A stretch of DNA of 64,000 bases from Pseudorhodoferax sp032153935 (GCF_964253035.1 NZ_CAXUQL020000001.1:3162001-3226000), one strand, 5' to 3'. Shown: positions 1 through 9,054, counted from the stretch's first letter. Numbers and translations: made by a program. Notes: generated from the letters alone by a model not told the origin.

Positions 1-789
1 TGCGGCGCCTTCCTCGCGCCCACCATGGTGCAGCGCCTGCGCGAGGCGTTGGCCGCGCGCGGCGGCCAGCGCCCGCGCCAGCTGCGCTGCATCGTCTACG
101 GCGGCGGGCCGATGTACCTGGAGGAACTGCGCAAGTCCATGGATGCCTTCGGCCCGGTGTTCGCCCAGATCTATGGCCAGGGCGAGACACCCATGACCAT
201 CACCGGCCTTACGCGCGCGGACCATGCGCGCGGCGATGCCCGCCAACTCGCCTCGGTCGGCTGGCCACGCGGCGGCACCGAGGTCGCGGTGCTCGACGCG
301 CAGGGCCAGCCCGTGCCGGCCGGCGAGCCGGGCGAGATCGCGGTGCGCGGCGCCACCGTGATGGCCGGCTACTGGCGCAACGCCGAGGCCTCGGCCCAGG
401 CGCTGCGCGGGGGCTGGCTCTGGACCGGCGACATCGGCGTGCTGGACGGGAGCGGCTGCCTCACGCTGCGCGACCGCTCCAAGGACGTGGTCATCAGCGG
501 CGGCTCCAACATCTACCCGCGCGAGGTGGAGGAGGTGCTGCTCACGCACCCGGGCGTGGCCGAGGCCTGCGTGCTCGGCGCGGCGGATGCCGAGTGGGGC
601 GAGGTGGTCGTCGCCCACATCGTCGCCGCCCCGGGGGCGGTGGTCGACGCGGCCGTGCTCGACGCGCATTGCCTCGCGCAGATCGCGCGCTTCAAGCGGC
701 CCAAGCGCTACGTGTTCGTCGAGGCGCTGCCCAAGAACAGCTATGGCAAGGTGCTCAAGCGCGCGCTGCGCGAGGCCCCGTCGGCCTGA
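1..789 (+). CDS. Acyl-CoA synthetase (AMP-binding), C-terminal part
   Basis: This is the 3' part of an ANL-superfamily acyl-CoA synthetase. The reading frame is already open at base 1, so the start lies outside the window. These enzymes adenylate a carboxylic acid with ATP and transfer it to CoA. Visible family motifs are YGQGE (the adenine-contacting Y-G-x-G/T-E motif), the hinge region WTGDIG with RDRSKDVVISGG, and the C-terminal catalytic lysine in PKNSYGKVLKR. The substrate cannot be told from this fragment. The stop codon directly abuts the stop of the opposing small acidic gene, so the two are convergent with no spacer. Confidence 0.93.
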   Translation, partial: CGAFLAPTMVQRLREALAARGGQRPRQLRCIVYGGGPMYLEELRKSMDAFGPVFAQIYGQGETPMTITGLTRADHARGDARQLASVGWPRGGTEVAVLDAQGQPVPAGEPGEIAVRGATVMAGYWRNAEASAQALRGGWLWTGDIGVLDGSGCLTLRDRSKDVVISGGSNIYPREVEEVLLTHPGVAEACVLGAADAEWGEVVVAHIVAAPGAVVDAAVLDAHCLAQIARFKRPKRYVFVEALPKNSYGKVLKRALREAPSA

Positions 790-1179
790 TCAGATGCTGT
801 CGTCGTCGCCCGTGCCTTCGATCGGGTCGTCCTCGCTCTCGCCATCTTCGCCGGCCAGGCCCGGCACCTCGTCCAGCGCGTCGCTGCCGGCGCCCACGCC
901 GGGCGTGACGATGCGGTCGGGCAGGATGTCGGCATTGGCGCGGCCATCGTCGCCCACCGCCGCGCCGCGTTCGCCCGTGCCCGCGGCGTCGCTGTCGGAG
1001 TCATGGTCGGCCACCACGGCGCCCCACTCGGCGGCGTTGTCGGGCGCGGTCGCCATGCGGCGCTCGCCCTGCACGTCGCTGCCGCTGTCGGACGTGTCGC
1101 TGGGGCCCAGCAGGTCGATGTCGTTGCCGCTCGGGCGGGTGGCGGGCGTCTCGCCGCCCATGATGCTGCTGCGTGCCAT
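790..1179 (-). CDS. Small acidic hypothetical protein (129 aa)
   Basis: The product is a soluble-looking, strongly acidic protein, rich in Asp, Glu, Gly and Ser with a terminal DDDSI, and probably largely disordered. It has no signal peptide, membrane segment or recognisable domain. The start is chosen at MARSSIMGG because AAGGAG lies just upstream at normal spacing; the open frame runs further upstream but without support. It is divergent from the stress-type SDR at 1385. That suggests a shared promoter region of about 200 bp and possibly a stress role, which is inference only. Function unknown. Confidence 0.7.
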   Translation of the reverse strand: MARSSIMGGETPATRPSGNDIDLLGPSDTSDSGSDVQGERRMATAPDNAAEWGAVVADHDSDSDAAGTGERGAAVGDDGRANADILPDRIVTPGVGAGSDALDEVPGLAGEDGESEDDPIEGTGDDDSI

Positions 1180-1384
1180 GTGTCTTTCTCCTTGGGTTGC
1201 GTGCTGCAACCAGCCTAGTGCGCGCGCCGCCGCGGCGCTGTAGGCCGCCACGTCGGCCGGCGTAGGAAGGGCGCGGCATCTGGGTGCGGCGCAGCGGCTG
1301 ACACCGGCGCGCGCCGTCGTCCGAAACCGCGGGCGCCACCCGCGCTGGAGCATGGCAGCAACAGCGATTCGCCAAGGAGATCCC

Positions 1385-2401
1385 ATGTCCCGCAACAGCC
1401 AGGCACCCCAGGCCCAGGACACCGTCCGCAAGCAGCAGCGCATCCAGCGCGAACAGGACCACCGCGACGCCGAAACCCGCGCCCAGGCCAAGGGCCAGCC
1501 GGATGCCGGCGGCAAGAAGAGCAGCAAGAAGGCCGCGCCCGGCCCCCACCGCGAGGAGCCGGCGCCGCCCATGTCGCGCCAGCACCTGGCCAAGCCCGGC
1601 CTGGAGGCCGAGATGGCGCAGAAGCCGCAGTTCGCCGCGCCGCACTACCAGGGCAGCGGCAAGCTCCCGGGCTTCGCCACGCTGGTCACGGGCGGCGACT
1701 CGGGCATCGGCCGCGCCGTGGCCGTGCTCTATGCGCGCGAGGGTGCCGACGTGGCCATCGTCTACCTCAACGAGCACGAGGACGCCGTGCGCACGCGCCA
1801 ACTGGTCGAGGCCGAAGGCGGGCGCTGCCTGCTGATCCCGGGCGACGTGAAGGACCCGGCGTTCTGCCGCGAGGCCGTGGCCAAGACCGTGCACGCCTTC
1901 GGCAAGCTCGACGTGCTGGTCAACAACGCGGCCTTCCAGGAGCATGCCCAGGCCATCGAGGATCTCAGCGAGGAGCGCTTCGACGAAACGCTGCGCACCA
2001 ACGTCTACGGCTACTTCCACATGGCCAAAGCGGCGGTGCCGCACCTGCAGCGCGGCGCCAGCATCGTCAACTGCGGCTCGGTCACCGGGCTCAAGGGCAG
2101 CAAGCACCTGCTGGACTACTCGGCCACCAAGGGCGCGATCCATGCCTTCACGATGTCGCTGGCGGCCAACCTCATGGACAAGGGCATCCGCGTCAACGCC
2201 GTGGCGCCGGGCCCGGTCTGGACGCCGCTGAACCCGGCCGACAAGCCGGCCGACGAGATCGAACAGTTCGGTGCCGCCACCGACATGGGCCGCCCGGCGC
2301 AGCCCGAGGAGATCTCGCCCGCCTTCGTGTTCCTGGCCGCGCCCTGCTGCTCCAGCTACATCAGCGGCATCGTGCTGCCCGTCACCGGCTCGGTCGGCTG
2401 A
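1385..2401 (+). CDS. SDR family oxidoreductase, YghA/stress type
   Basis: This is a classical NAD(P)-dependent short-chain dehydrogenase of the longer YghA/general-stress-protein-39 type. It has a Lys/Gln-rich N-terminal extension of about 90 residues before the Rossmann fold. The cofactor motif TGGDSGIG is at residues 102-109, NNAA near 180, and the catalytic Ser232, Tyr245 and Lys249 (YSATK) are all present, so the enzyme should be active. The start is set at the ATG preceded by AAGGAG; an in-frame ATG 33 bases upstream lacks a ribosome site. Substrate unknown; relatives are often induced by osmotic or general stress. Its 3' end overlaps the convergent phosphatase gene by 20 bases. Confidence 0.93.
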   Translation: MSRNSQAPQAQDTVRKQQRIQREQDHRDAETRAQAKGQPDAGGKKSSKKAAPGPHREEPAPPMSRQHLAKPGLEAEMAQKPQFAAPHYQGSGKLPGFATLVTGGDSGIGRAVAVLYAREGADVAIVYLNEHEDAVRTRQLVEAEGGRCLLIPGDVKDPAFCREAVAKTVHAFGKLDVLVNNAAFQEHAQAIEDLSEERFDETLRTNVYGYFHMAKAAVPHLQRGASIVNCGSVTGLKGSKHLLDYSATKGAIHAFTMSLAANLMDKGIRVNAVAPGPVWTPLNPADKPADEIEQFGAATDMGRPAQPEEISPAFVFLAAPCCSSYISGIVLPVTGSVG

Positions 2402-2867
2402 GCCTGGCCAGCAGCCCCTCCACGCCGCGGTCGATCAGGTCGAAGGCGTGGACGAAGTCCTGCGCGCTGCCGTACCAGGGGTCGGGCACGTCCTCGCCGG
2501 CATGGCCGGGCGCGAAGTCCAGCATCAGCGCGATGCGTGCACGGGCGTCGGCGGGCGCCTGCCGGCGCAACGCTGCGCAGTGCGCCTGCGTCATGCCGAC
2601 GATCCAGTCGAAGCGCGCGAAGTCCTCGCGGCGCACCTGGCGCGCGCCATGGTCATGGGCCGGCACGCCGCGGCGCTGGAGCTCGGCAGCGGCACGCCGG
2701 TCGAACGGGTTGCCGCGCTCCTCGTCGGAGATGGCGGCGCTGTCGACCGCCACCTGCAGGCCGGCCGCACGGGCCTTGTGCACGAGCAGCGCATGGGCCG
2801 TGGGGGAGCGGCAGATGTTGCCGGTGCAGATGAAGAGGACGCTGGGGAAAGGGGTGGTGCCGGACAT
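2382..2867 (-). CDS. Low-molecular-weight protein tyrosine phosphatase
   Basis: This is a 161-residue cytoplasmic phosphatase that dephosphorylates phosphotyrosine through a cysteinyl intermediate. The P-loop CTGNICRS starts at Cys14 with Arg20, and the general acid is Asp129 in the DPWYG loop, so the active site is complete and the length is normal for the family. The start is set at MSGTTPFPSV, which puts the catalytic loop at the usual distance from the N-terminus. No capsule or tyrosine-kinase genes lie nearby, so it looks like a housekeeping LMW-PTP rather than part of an exopolysaccharide locus. Confidence 0.93.
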   Translation of the reverse strand: MSGTTPFPSVLFICTGNICRSPTAHALLVHKARAAGLQVAVDSAAISDEERGNPFDRRAAAELQRRGVPAHDHGARQVRREDFARFDWIVGMTQAHCAALRRQAPADARARIALMLDFAPGHAGEDVPDPWYGSAQDFVHAFDLIDRGVEGLLARLSRPSR

Positions 2868-2956
2868 GGCGCCATTGTCGTGCCCGGGGGATGCCGGCCC
2901 AGGCGGTCCGGCGGCCGTGCTAGCGTTGCGACTTCCGTTGCAGAAAGCGCCTTCGC

Positions 2957-3691
2957 ATGACCACCTCCGCATCCGATCTCGTCCAGGCCTTCACCCCCAG
3001 TGGGCGCCTGCGTGCCTCCATCAACCTGGGCAATCCCATCCTGGCCGGCCGCGGTGCCGATGGCCAGGCCAAGGGCGTGTCGGTCGACCTCGCGCGTGCG
3101 TTCGCCGAACGGCTGGGCGTGGCGCTCGATCTGGTCGTCTTCGACACTGCGGGCCAATCGGTCGAGGCGGTCAAGGCCGAACAGGCCGACATCGGTTTCT
3201 TCGCCATCGACCCGCTGCGCGGCGAGGGCATCCGCTTCACGGCGCCCTATGTGCTGATCGAGGGCTGCTACCTCGTGCGCGCAGACTCGCCGCTGCAGGA
3301 CAAGGCCGAGGTCGATACCGCGGGCCACAGCGTGGTGGTCGGCAAGGGCAGCGCGTACGACCTGTTCCTCACGCGCGAACTGAAGGCCGCGACCATCCTG
3401 CGCGCGCCGAGTTCGCCGGCCGTGGTGCAAAGCTTCCTCGACGAGAACGCCGACGTGGCCGCGGGCGTCAAGCAGCAGCTCGAGGCCGATGCCGCGCGGC
3501 TCGGCGGCCTGCGCCTGCTGCCGGGCTGCTTCATGGTGATCCAGCAGGCCATGGGCCTGCCGGCCGGCCGCGGTGCCGCGGCCCAGGCCGCGCTGGCCGC
3601 CTTCGTCGAGGAGATGAAGGCCAGTGGCTTCGTGGCCGAGGCGCTGCGTCGCCACGGCATCCAGGGCGCTGCCGTGGCGCCGGCAGCCTAG
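2957..3691 (+). CDS. Solute-binding protein family 3, no signal peptide
   Basis: This 244-residue protein has the fold signature of ABC amino-acid-type binding proteins (SBP_bac_3), with runs such as GVSVDLARAFAERLGV and an interlobe pattern typical of the family. Unlike normal periplasmic binders it has no hydrophobic leader: the sequence begins MTTSASDLVQAFTPSGRLR and enters the domain at once. No ABC permease or ATPase is adjacent. It may act in the cytoplasm as a sensor or enzyme-like protein, or the true start may be missed. The stop codon lies inside the stem of a hairpin shared with the convergent yihY-like gene. Confidence 0.85.
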   Translation: MTTSASDLVQAFTPSGRLRASINLGNPILAGRGADGQAKGVSVDLARAFAERLGVALDLVVFDTAGQSVEAVKAEQADIGFFAIDPLRGEGIRFTAPYVLIEGCYLVRADSPLQDKAEVDTAGHSVVVGKGSAYDLFLTRELKAATILRAPSSPAVVQSFLDENADVAAGVKQQLEADAARLGGLRLLPGCFMVIQQAMGLPAGRGAAAQAALAAFVEEMKASGFVAEALRRHGIQGAAVAPAA

Positions 3692-3727
3692 GAGCGTGGG
3701 CCGGATTTCTGCCGCCCACGCTCCTAG
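3688..3727. terminator. Bidirectional hairpin between convergent genes
   Basis: Two perfect 13-base arms (3688-3700 and 3715-3727) flank a 14-base loop. The stop codons of both convergent genes (3689-3691 and 3724-3726) lie within the arms. There is no clear T-run, so termination efficiency is uncertain. Confidence 0.6.
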
Positions 3728-4683
3728 CCGTTGACGGAGGTCGGAGCGGGCTCCGTGGCCGGGCCCGGCAGGTGGCGCATGGAGCCGTACTGCTTGGCGT
3801 ACAGCCAGGTGAACTCCGCCCCCATCAGGAACACCTGGGCCGAGTAGTAGACCCAGACGAAGATCACGATCAGCGAGCCGGCCGCGCCGAAGCTGGAGGC
3901 CACACCGCTCTTGCCGATGTACAGCCCGATCAGGAAGCGGCCCAGCGTGAACAGCAGCGCGGTGGCGGCCGCGCCGATCCACACGTCGTACCAGCGCACC
4001 TGCACGCGCGGCATGATCTTGTAGATCATCGCGAACACCCCGGTCGTCAGCGCGAAGCCCAGCACGATGTTGATGAGCTGGGCCGCGATCTCCCAGCCGA
4101 CGAAGGCATCGCCCCACCACTTGCCCAGGGCCGAGACCACGGCGCCCAGCACCAGCGAGACCATCAGCAGGAAGGCGATGCCCAGCACCATGCCGAAGGA
4201 CAGCAGCCGCGTGTGCAGCAGGTTCCACAGCCCGCCCGAGGTGTTGCGCGCGGGCGCGCGCCAGATGCGGTCCAGCGCGTTCTGCAGTTCGCCGAACACC
4301 GTGGTGGCGCCGATCAGCAGCACCCCCAGGCCGATCAGCGTGGAGACGATGCCCTGGGCCGGCTTGTTGACGCTGGCCAGCAGCGTCTCCAGCGTCTTGG
4401 CCGCGTCCGCGCCCATCAGGCCGGCCAGCTGGCCGAACAGCTCGCCGCGCGCGGCCTCCTCGCCGAACACCAGGCCGGCCACCGAGATCACGATCAGCAG
4501 CAGCGGCGCCATCGAGAACACGCTGTAGTACGACAGGGCAGCGCCCATGCTGGGCGCGTAGTCGTCGGACCACGACTGCACGGCCTGCTTGCACAGGGCC
4601 AGCCATTGCTTGAAGGTGGGCAGGACGGGGCGGTCGGGCACCTGGCGGTGCGGGGCAGGGGAGGTGTCTGGCACGGTGCGCAT
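3724..4683 (-). CDS. YihY/BrkB family inner-membrane protein
   Basis: This 319-residue polytopic membrane protein belongs to the YihY/virulence factor BrkB family. The typical features are a cytoplasmic N-terminus with WSDDYAPSMGAALSYYSVFSMAPLL leading into the first membrane segment, about six hydrophobic segments, and a conserved region near LDRIWRAP. It was once thought to be ribonuclease BN; its role is still poorly defined. It follows the asmA-like gene by 7 bases in the same direction, so the two are probably co-transcribed. Confidence 0.92.
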   Translation of the reverse strand: MRTVPDTSPAPHRQVPDRPVLPTFKQWLALCKQAVQSWSDDYAPSMGAALSYYSVFSMAPLLLIVISVAGLVFGEEAARGELFGQLAGLMGADAAKTLETLLASVNKPAQGIVSTLIGLGVLLIGATTVFGELQNALDRIWRAPARNTSGGLWNLLHTRLLSFGMVLGIAFLLMVSLVLGAVVSALGKWWGDAFVGWEIAAQLINIVLGFALTTGVFAMIYKIMPRVQVRWYDVWIGAAATALLFTLGRFLIGLYIGKSGVASSFGAAGSLIVIFVWVYYSAQVFLMGAEFTWLYAKQYGSMRHLPGPATEPAPTSVNG

Positions 4684-4690
4684 GGGTCGT

Positions 4691-6757
4691 TCAAGGCTTG
4701 GATCGGGTGGTCGGGGCGGCCGCCTTGGCGGCGGGGCCGGCGGCGGCCAGCAGCTGCCGGCAATCGGTGTCTTCCCCGGGACCGGTCTCGATCAAGGGTA
4801 TCAGGGCGGCCAGCGGGTTGACCAGCGCCAGCGCCAGGGCACCGCCGCCGCGCAGGGCCAGGCCGGCCTTGTCGAGTTCGAAACCGGGCGAGCGGAAGCT
4901 GCCGTACACGCGCACCGGCGTGCGCAGCGACAGGATGCCGGCCTTCTTGGGCTTGGGGGCGATGGTCAGGTCGAAGCGTTCGCGGTCCAGGTCGAACGTG
5001 CCCTCGCCCTCGATGCGCGTGTCCATGGTGTCGACGACGAACACCTCGGAGCGGCCCTGGCCGTCCTTCACATCGAACGAGACCGCGCCGCAGTTGATCG
5101 GGATCGCCTGGTCGCCGCCCATCAGCAGCGAGATGATCTTGCCGCCGTTCAGGCCCGAGACGGCGTCGAGCAGGTTGGACACCTGGCCCTGCGACAGCGC
5201 GGCCTGCACCTGGCCGTCGGCCTTGGCGGCGAGGTCGGCGATCGAGTTGCCGCTGGCGCTGAGCCTGGCGCGCGCGCCCATGGCACCGCTGGACGTCGCC
5301 AGCCGGGGCGAGGGCGGCACCAGCCGCGCCAGCTTGAGCCGGCGCGCCGTGAGGTCCAGGTCCGCGCGCAGGGTGGGCTGCTGCGCGTCGAGGCGCACCA
5401 CGGAGCGGATCTCGCCGTCGGCCAGGTCCACGTCGAACGGGTCCAGGCGCAGCACCGCATCCTTGAGGTCCAGCTTCACGCGCAGGTTCTGCAGCGCGAT
5501 GAAGTCGGGCGCGTCGATGCGGTCCACGCGCAGGTCGGCCTCGGCGTCGATGGCCTTGAAGCGCCCGCCTTCGAACTTGCCCGTGGGCAACAGGCGCTCG
5601 CCTTGCACCGTGCCGGTGGGCAGGGCGCGGTCGCCGCTGGTCTGCTTCTCCTTGGCCTGTGCACTGGCGCGCGTCTGCGTCTCGGCCTGCGTGAGCGGGC
5701 GCGCGTCGGTGGTGTCCTTGGTCGTCAGCCCCACCAGCGGGCCCAGGTCGGGCAGGTTCAACAGCTTGCTGTGCAGCGTGGTGGTGAGCAGCGGGCGCGG
5801 TTCGCGTTGCACATAGGCGGCTTCGCCCGTCACGTCGGTCTTGCCGATGCGGCCCCGGATGTCCTGCATGGCGTAGCGGTTGCCATCCAGCTTCAGGTGG
5901 CCCGACAGCTGGTAGGGCGGCGAGGCCGGCAGCGGCAGCAGCAGGAAGGGGTAGAGGTTGGCCAGCGTGCTGCCCGCGATGTTCAGGCGCACGTCGATGC
6001 CGCTGATGTGGGCCGCGTCGGCCACGGTGCCTTCCACGTCGAGCCGCGTGCTGCCGGCCACGAGCCGGCCCTGGATCGGGAACGGCACGTCGGAGCCCTG
6101 GAAGCTCAGCACGTCGCCGGTCTGGGCCTGGCCGCTGAATTTGGCGTCGTGGTAGGTGCCGGCGAAGCGGTAGCGCGTGGTGTAGCGCGCGTTGTCGGGG
6201 CGTGCTTTTGCATCGTCGGCCTTGGCCGCCGCCGCCGGGTCGAAGGTCTCGACATCGACGCCGATGTCCAATGGCGTGGTCCGGTCCACATAGCGCAGCC
6301 TGCCCTGGCGGACCGAGAGACTGGAGATGAGCAGCTTGCTCGGCTCCTTGGTCTCCGACGGCTCGCCCAGCACCCAGTTGCGGCGCTCGTCCTTGGCCTT
6401 CTCGAAGTTGAGCTCGGCCTGGTCCATCGCCACGCGTGGCACGAACACCTTGCCGTTCCACAGGTCGCGCAGCGAGACCGAGAACTCCAGCGTGCCGATG
6501 CGGGCCATGGGCTTGTCGCCCGTCCCGTCGGCCCAGTCGGCGTTGGCGAAGTACACGTCCTTGAGCCGGATCACCGGATTCCAGCCCAGTTCTACAGCCA
6601 GGTGGGAGCTGTCGAAGCGGCGCTGCGTCTTCTCGCTGATGGTGCGGTTGAGCGGGCCGCGCAGCCAGTCCCAGTCGAACAGCAAAAGGAACACGACGAG
6701 TGCGCCGAGCAGGGCCAACAGGATCTTCGTGCCGCGACCGGGAGAAAAAGCGCGCAT
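4691..6757 (-). CDS. AsmA family protein
   Basis: This 688-residue protein has one N-terminal membrane anchor (about residues 10-28, KILLALLGALVVFLLLF), then a long periplasmic part. It has the AsmA N-terminal pattern (VELGWNPVIRLKDVYFANADW) and the C-terminal AsmA-like region (DLTIAPKPKK, SLRTPVRVYGSFRSPGF). AsmA-like proteins are thought to span the periplasm and help move phospholipid to, or assemble, the outer membrane. It is the first gene of a two-gene operon with the yihY-like gene. Its start is divergent from the EamA transporter at 6902. Confidence 0.92.
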   Translation of the reverse strand: MRAFSPGRGTKILLALLGALVVFLLLFDWDWLRGPLNRTISEKTQRRFDSSHLAVELGWNPVIRLKDVYFANADWADGTGDKPMARIGTLEFSVSLRDLWNGKVFVPRVAMDQAELNFEKAKDERRNWVLGEPSETKEPSKLLISSLSVRQGRLRYVDRTTPLDIGVDVETFDPAAAAKADDAKARPDNARYTTRYRFAGTYHDAKFSGQAQTGDVLSFQGSDVPFPIQGRLVAGSTRLDVEGTVADAAHISGIDVRLNIAGSTLANLYPFLLLPLPASPPYQLSGHLKLDGNRYAMQDIRGRIGKTDVTGEAAYVQREPRPLLTTTLHSKLLNLPDLGPLVGLTTKDTTDARPLTQAETQTRASAQAKEKQTSGDRALPTGTVQGERLLPTGKFEGGRFKAIDAEADLRVDRIDAPDFIALQNLRVKLDLKDAVLRLDPFDVDLADGEIRSVVRLDAQQPTLRADLDLTARRLKLARLVPPSPRLATSSGAMGARARLSASGNSIADLAAKADGQVQAALSQGQVSNLLDAVSGLNGGKIISLLMGGDQAIPINCGAVSFDVKDGQGRSEVFVVDTMDTRIEGEGTFDLDRERFDLTIAPKPKKAGILSLRTPVRVYGSFRSPGFELDKAGLALRGGGALALALVNPLAALIPLIETGPGEDTDCRQLLAAAGPAAKAAAPTTRSKP

Positions 6758-6901
6758 GGTCTGCAGCCTATGCCGGTGCCGGTTGCCGTGGCGGCGGCCC
6801 GGGCAGCGTCTGCGCGGCGGCGCCGGGCGGGAATGGCTGTCGGACGGCGACTACATGCGGCTAAGCTCGGCGGCCTTCCCGTTCCCGATGGAGACCTTTG
6901 C

Positions 6902-7855
6902 ATGTCCGCCCCCAAGGGCACCTGGCTCGGCGTGGCCTGCGGCGTGGCTGCTGGCGCGGCCTGGGGCCTGGTGTTCCTCGCGCCCGAGCTGGCGCCCGAA
7001 TTCAATCCGCTGCAGCTGTCGGCGGCGCGCTACCTGGCCTATGGCCTGATCGCCGCGGCGCTGCTGCTGCCGCGCTGGCCGGCGCTGCGCCCGCATGTGG
7101 GCGCACGGGAATGGCGCGCGCTGTTCTGGCTCAGCCTGCTGGGCAACAGCCTGTACTACGTGCTGCTGGCCAGCGCCGTGCAGATCGGCGGCATGGCCAT
7201 GACCTCGCTCGTGATCGGCTTCCTGCCCGTGGCCGTGACCTGGGTCGGCAGCCGCGGCGCCGACGCGGTGCCGCTGCGCAGGCTCGCGCCGTCCCTGGTG
7301 CTGGGCCTGGCCGGCGTGGCCTGCATCGCCTGGGAGTCGCTCGCGGGTGCCTCGGCGCAGCCGCCAGCGCAGCGCTGGCTGGGGTTCGCCTGCGCGGTCG
7401 GCGCGCTCGTCTCGTGGTCCAGCTACGCGGTGGGCAACAGCCGGCAGCTGGCACGGCTGCAGGGCGTGTCGGCGCACGACTGGAGCCTGCTCACGGGCGT
7501 GGTCACGGGCGCGCAGGCGCTGGTGCTGGCGGTGCCGGCCTTCATGCTGGCCGACCTCGCACTGCAGCCGGGCAGTGCCTGGTGGCGCTTCGTCGGCGTC
7601 TCGGCCGGCGTGGCGCTGCTGGCCTCGGTGCTGGGCAATGCGTTGTGGAACCAGGCCAGCCGCTTGCTGCCGCTCACGCTGGTCGGGCAGATGGTGGTGT
7701 TCGAGACGCTGTTCGCGCTGCTCTACGGCTTCCTGTGGGAGGCGCGCTGGCCCACGGCGCTGGAATGGCTTGCCATGGCACTGGTGACCAGCGCCGTGCT
7801 GTCGTGCATCTCGGCGCACCGCGCGCCGGCCGCGGTGGACGAGATGCATCCATGA
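6902..7855 (+). CDS. EamA (DMT) family transporter
   Basis: This 317-residue integral membrane protein has about ten hydrophobic segments arranged as two repeated EamA halves, the usual layout of drug/metabolite transporters. The start is at MSAPKGTWLGV, immediately before the first membrane segment; a much longer open frame runs upstream but is antisense to the asmA-like gene. The substrate cannot be predicted. A DUF2784 gene follows 10 bases downstream on the same strand and probably shares the transcript. Confidence 0.9.
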   Translation: MSAPKGTWLGVACGVAAGAAWGLVFLAPELAPEFNPLQLSAARYLAYGLIAAALLLPRWPALRPHVGAREWRALFWLSLLGNSLYYVLLASAVQIGGMAMTSLVIGFLPVAVTWVGSRGADAVPLRRLAPSLVLGLAGVACIAWESLAGASAQPPAQRWLGFACAVGALVSWSSYAVGNSRQLARLQGVSAHDWSLLTGVVTGAQALVLAVPAFMLADLALQPGSAWWRFVGVSAGVALLASVLGNALWNQASRLLPLTLVGQMVVFETLFALLYGFLWEARWPTALEWLAMALVTSAVLSCISAHRAPAAVDEMHP

Positions 7856-7865
7856 AGAGGGCTGC

Positions 7866-8255
7866 ATGAGCCTGGCCTTGCTGGCCGACGCCGTGCTGGT
7901 GCTGCACGTGGCCATCGTGCTGTTCGTGGTGGGCGGGCTGTTGCTCGTGGTCGGCGGCAACCTGGCGGGCTGGCGCTGGGTCAACCACTGGTGGCTGCGG
8001 CTGCTGCACCTGGGCGCCATCGCTTTCGTCGTGGGCGAGGCCTGGCTGGGCATCACCTGCCCGCTGACGACCTGGGAGATGGCGCTGCGCCTGGCGGCCG
8101 GGCAGCAGGCCTATGCTGGCGGCTTTCTGCAGCACTGGCTGCACCGGCTGCTGTACTGGGACGCGCCGGCCTGGGTCTTCACGCTGGCCTACACGCTGTT
8201 CGGCCTGGCCGTGGCGGCGGCCTGGTGGCGCTGGCCGCCGCGCCGTTCAGCCTGA
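7866..8255 (+). CDS. DUF2784 membrane protein
   Basis: This 129-residue protein has four hydrophobic segments. It shows the DUF2784 pattern: an N-terminal helix with LHVAIVLFVVGG, then CPLTTWE after the second and third segments, and a C-terminal helix before the basic tail. Function is unknown for the family. It sits 10 bases after the EamA transporter gene, and its last bases overlap the convergent gene at 8247. Confidence 0.88.
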   Translation: MSLALLADAVLVLHVAIVLFVVGGLLLVVGGNLAGWRWVNHWWLRLLHLGAIAFVVGEAWLGITCPLTTWEMALRLAAGQQAYAGGFLQHWLHRLLYWDAPAWVFTLAYTLFGLAVAAAWWRWPPRRSA

Positions 8256-8630
8256 GCAGGCGGGGCGGCCGGCCGGCGCGCCGCGCGTGCGGTTCAGGAA
8301 CACCAGCTGCTGCCAGGCCACAGGGCTGCCTTGGGCAAAGGCCTGGCGCGCCCAGTGCAGAGCTTCGCAGCGGTCCGCCGTGACGGCCGGACCGTAGACG
8401 GCGGGCCCGACCAGCAAGGCCAGCCCCAGCATCTCCTGGGCCTCGACATGGCCGGCGCGCGCGGAGCGGCGCAGCAGCTCCAGCATCTGCGGGTAGGCGC
8501 GCTCGGATTGGGCTTCGAGCGCGAGCTGGTAGAGCTGTTCGGGCGTGGCGGCATGGGCCGAACCGAGCAGCAGGGCGGTGGACAGGGCCAGGGCGGAGGG
8601 GTGGATGGGCATGGCGGGTGCTGTGGGCAA
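8247..8630 (-). CDS. Small exported Sel1/TPR-like protein
   Basis: The product is a 127-residue protein with an N-terminal signal peptide (hydrophobic ALALSTALLLG, likely cut after SAHA). It is followed by one or two Sel1-like helical repeats (QMLELLRRSARAGHVEAQEMLGLALL). A TTG start is favoured because GGAG lies six bases before it; an in-frame ATG six codons later has no clear ribosome site and would also keep the signal peptide. Function unknown. Its 3' end overlaps the DUF2784 gene by 9 bases. Confidence 0.72.
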   Translation of the reverse strand: MPTAPAMPIHPSALALSTALLLGSAHAATPEQLYQLALEAQSERAYPQMLELLRRSARAGHVEAQEMLGLALLVGPAVYGPAVTADRCEALHWARQAFAQGSPVAWQQLVFLNRTRGAPAGRPACSG

Positions 8631-8937
8631 GGCGTCTCCATGTTCCGGCCAGACCGGCTGCGCGCACCAGCGGGATCTGCCGCAGGGCGTCTCAGGCTGC
8701 GGCGAAGCCGGCAGCCTGGGGCTGGCTCGCCGGGTGGGGGCTACAGCTTCTGCCTGTGTCGGTCCGCCAACTTGCTGTGCTCGGATGCCAAGTCGGTCGA
8801 ACTGCGCCCGCAGACCAGGTTCCGCGCCTGCATGCTTCGGCTCGACATGGACACAGCTTTCAGATGGTCGTGAACAGTGAGTTCGGGCGAACTTGGCCGG
8901 GGTTCGGCATCGGGATTAATGGCTGGAAAGCGCCCGT
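8631..8937. other. Gene-free stretch left of the IS91 element
   Basis: No convincing gene is seen. Short open frames here lack ribosome sites. The right part, up to the element end, is somewhat less GC-rich than the flanking genes. Confidence 0.6.
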
Positions 8938-8949
8938 GGACTAAACCGC

Positions 8950-8973
8950 TCGCGCGGTAGGCGCTCCGCGCGA
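8950..8973. other. Hairpin at left end of IS91 copy A (terIS candidate)
   Basis: An 8-bp perfect stem (TCGCGCGG and CCGCGCGA) encloses an 8-base loop, 12 bases inside the left end. Its position agrees with the termination end of IS91-type elements; the function is inferred. Confidence 0.45.
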
Positions 8974-9054
8974 CGCGTGGCCGCTTGATTCCCGCGTTGC
9001 TGCCACCGTCGATGTCGAGGCAATCCCGCCTCGCTCATCGACGGAGCTGCAACC

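Noticed and set aside
2591..4606. Open frame of 671 codons across several genes on the minus strand
   Set aside because: It runs out of frame through the yihY-like gene and antisense to the binding protein; no start signal and no domain.
4589..6901. Long N-terminal extension of the EamA transporter gene
   Set aside because: The upstream part is antisense to the asmA-like gene and has Ala/Gly/Gln-rich shadow composition; the transporter starts naturally at 6902.
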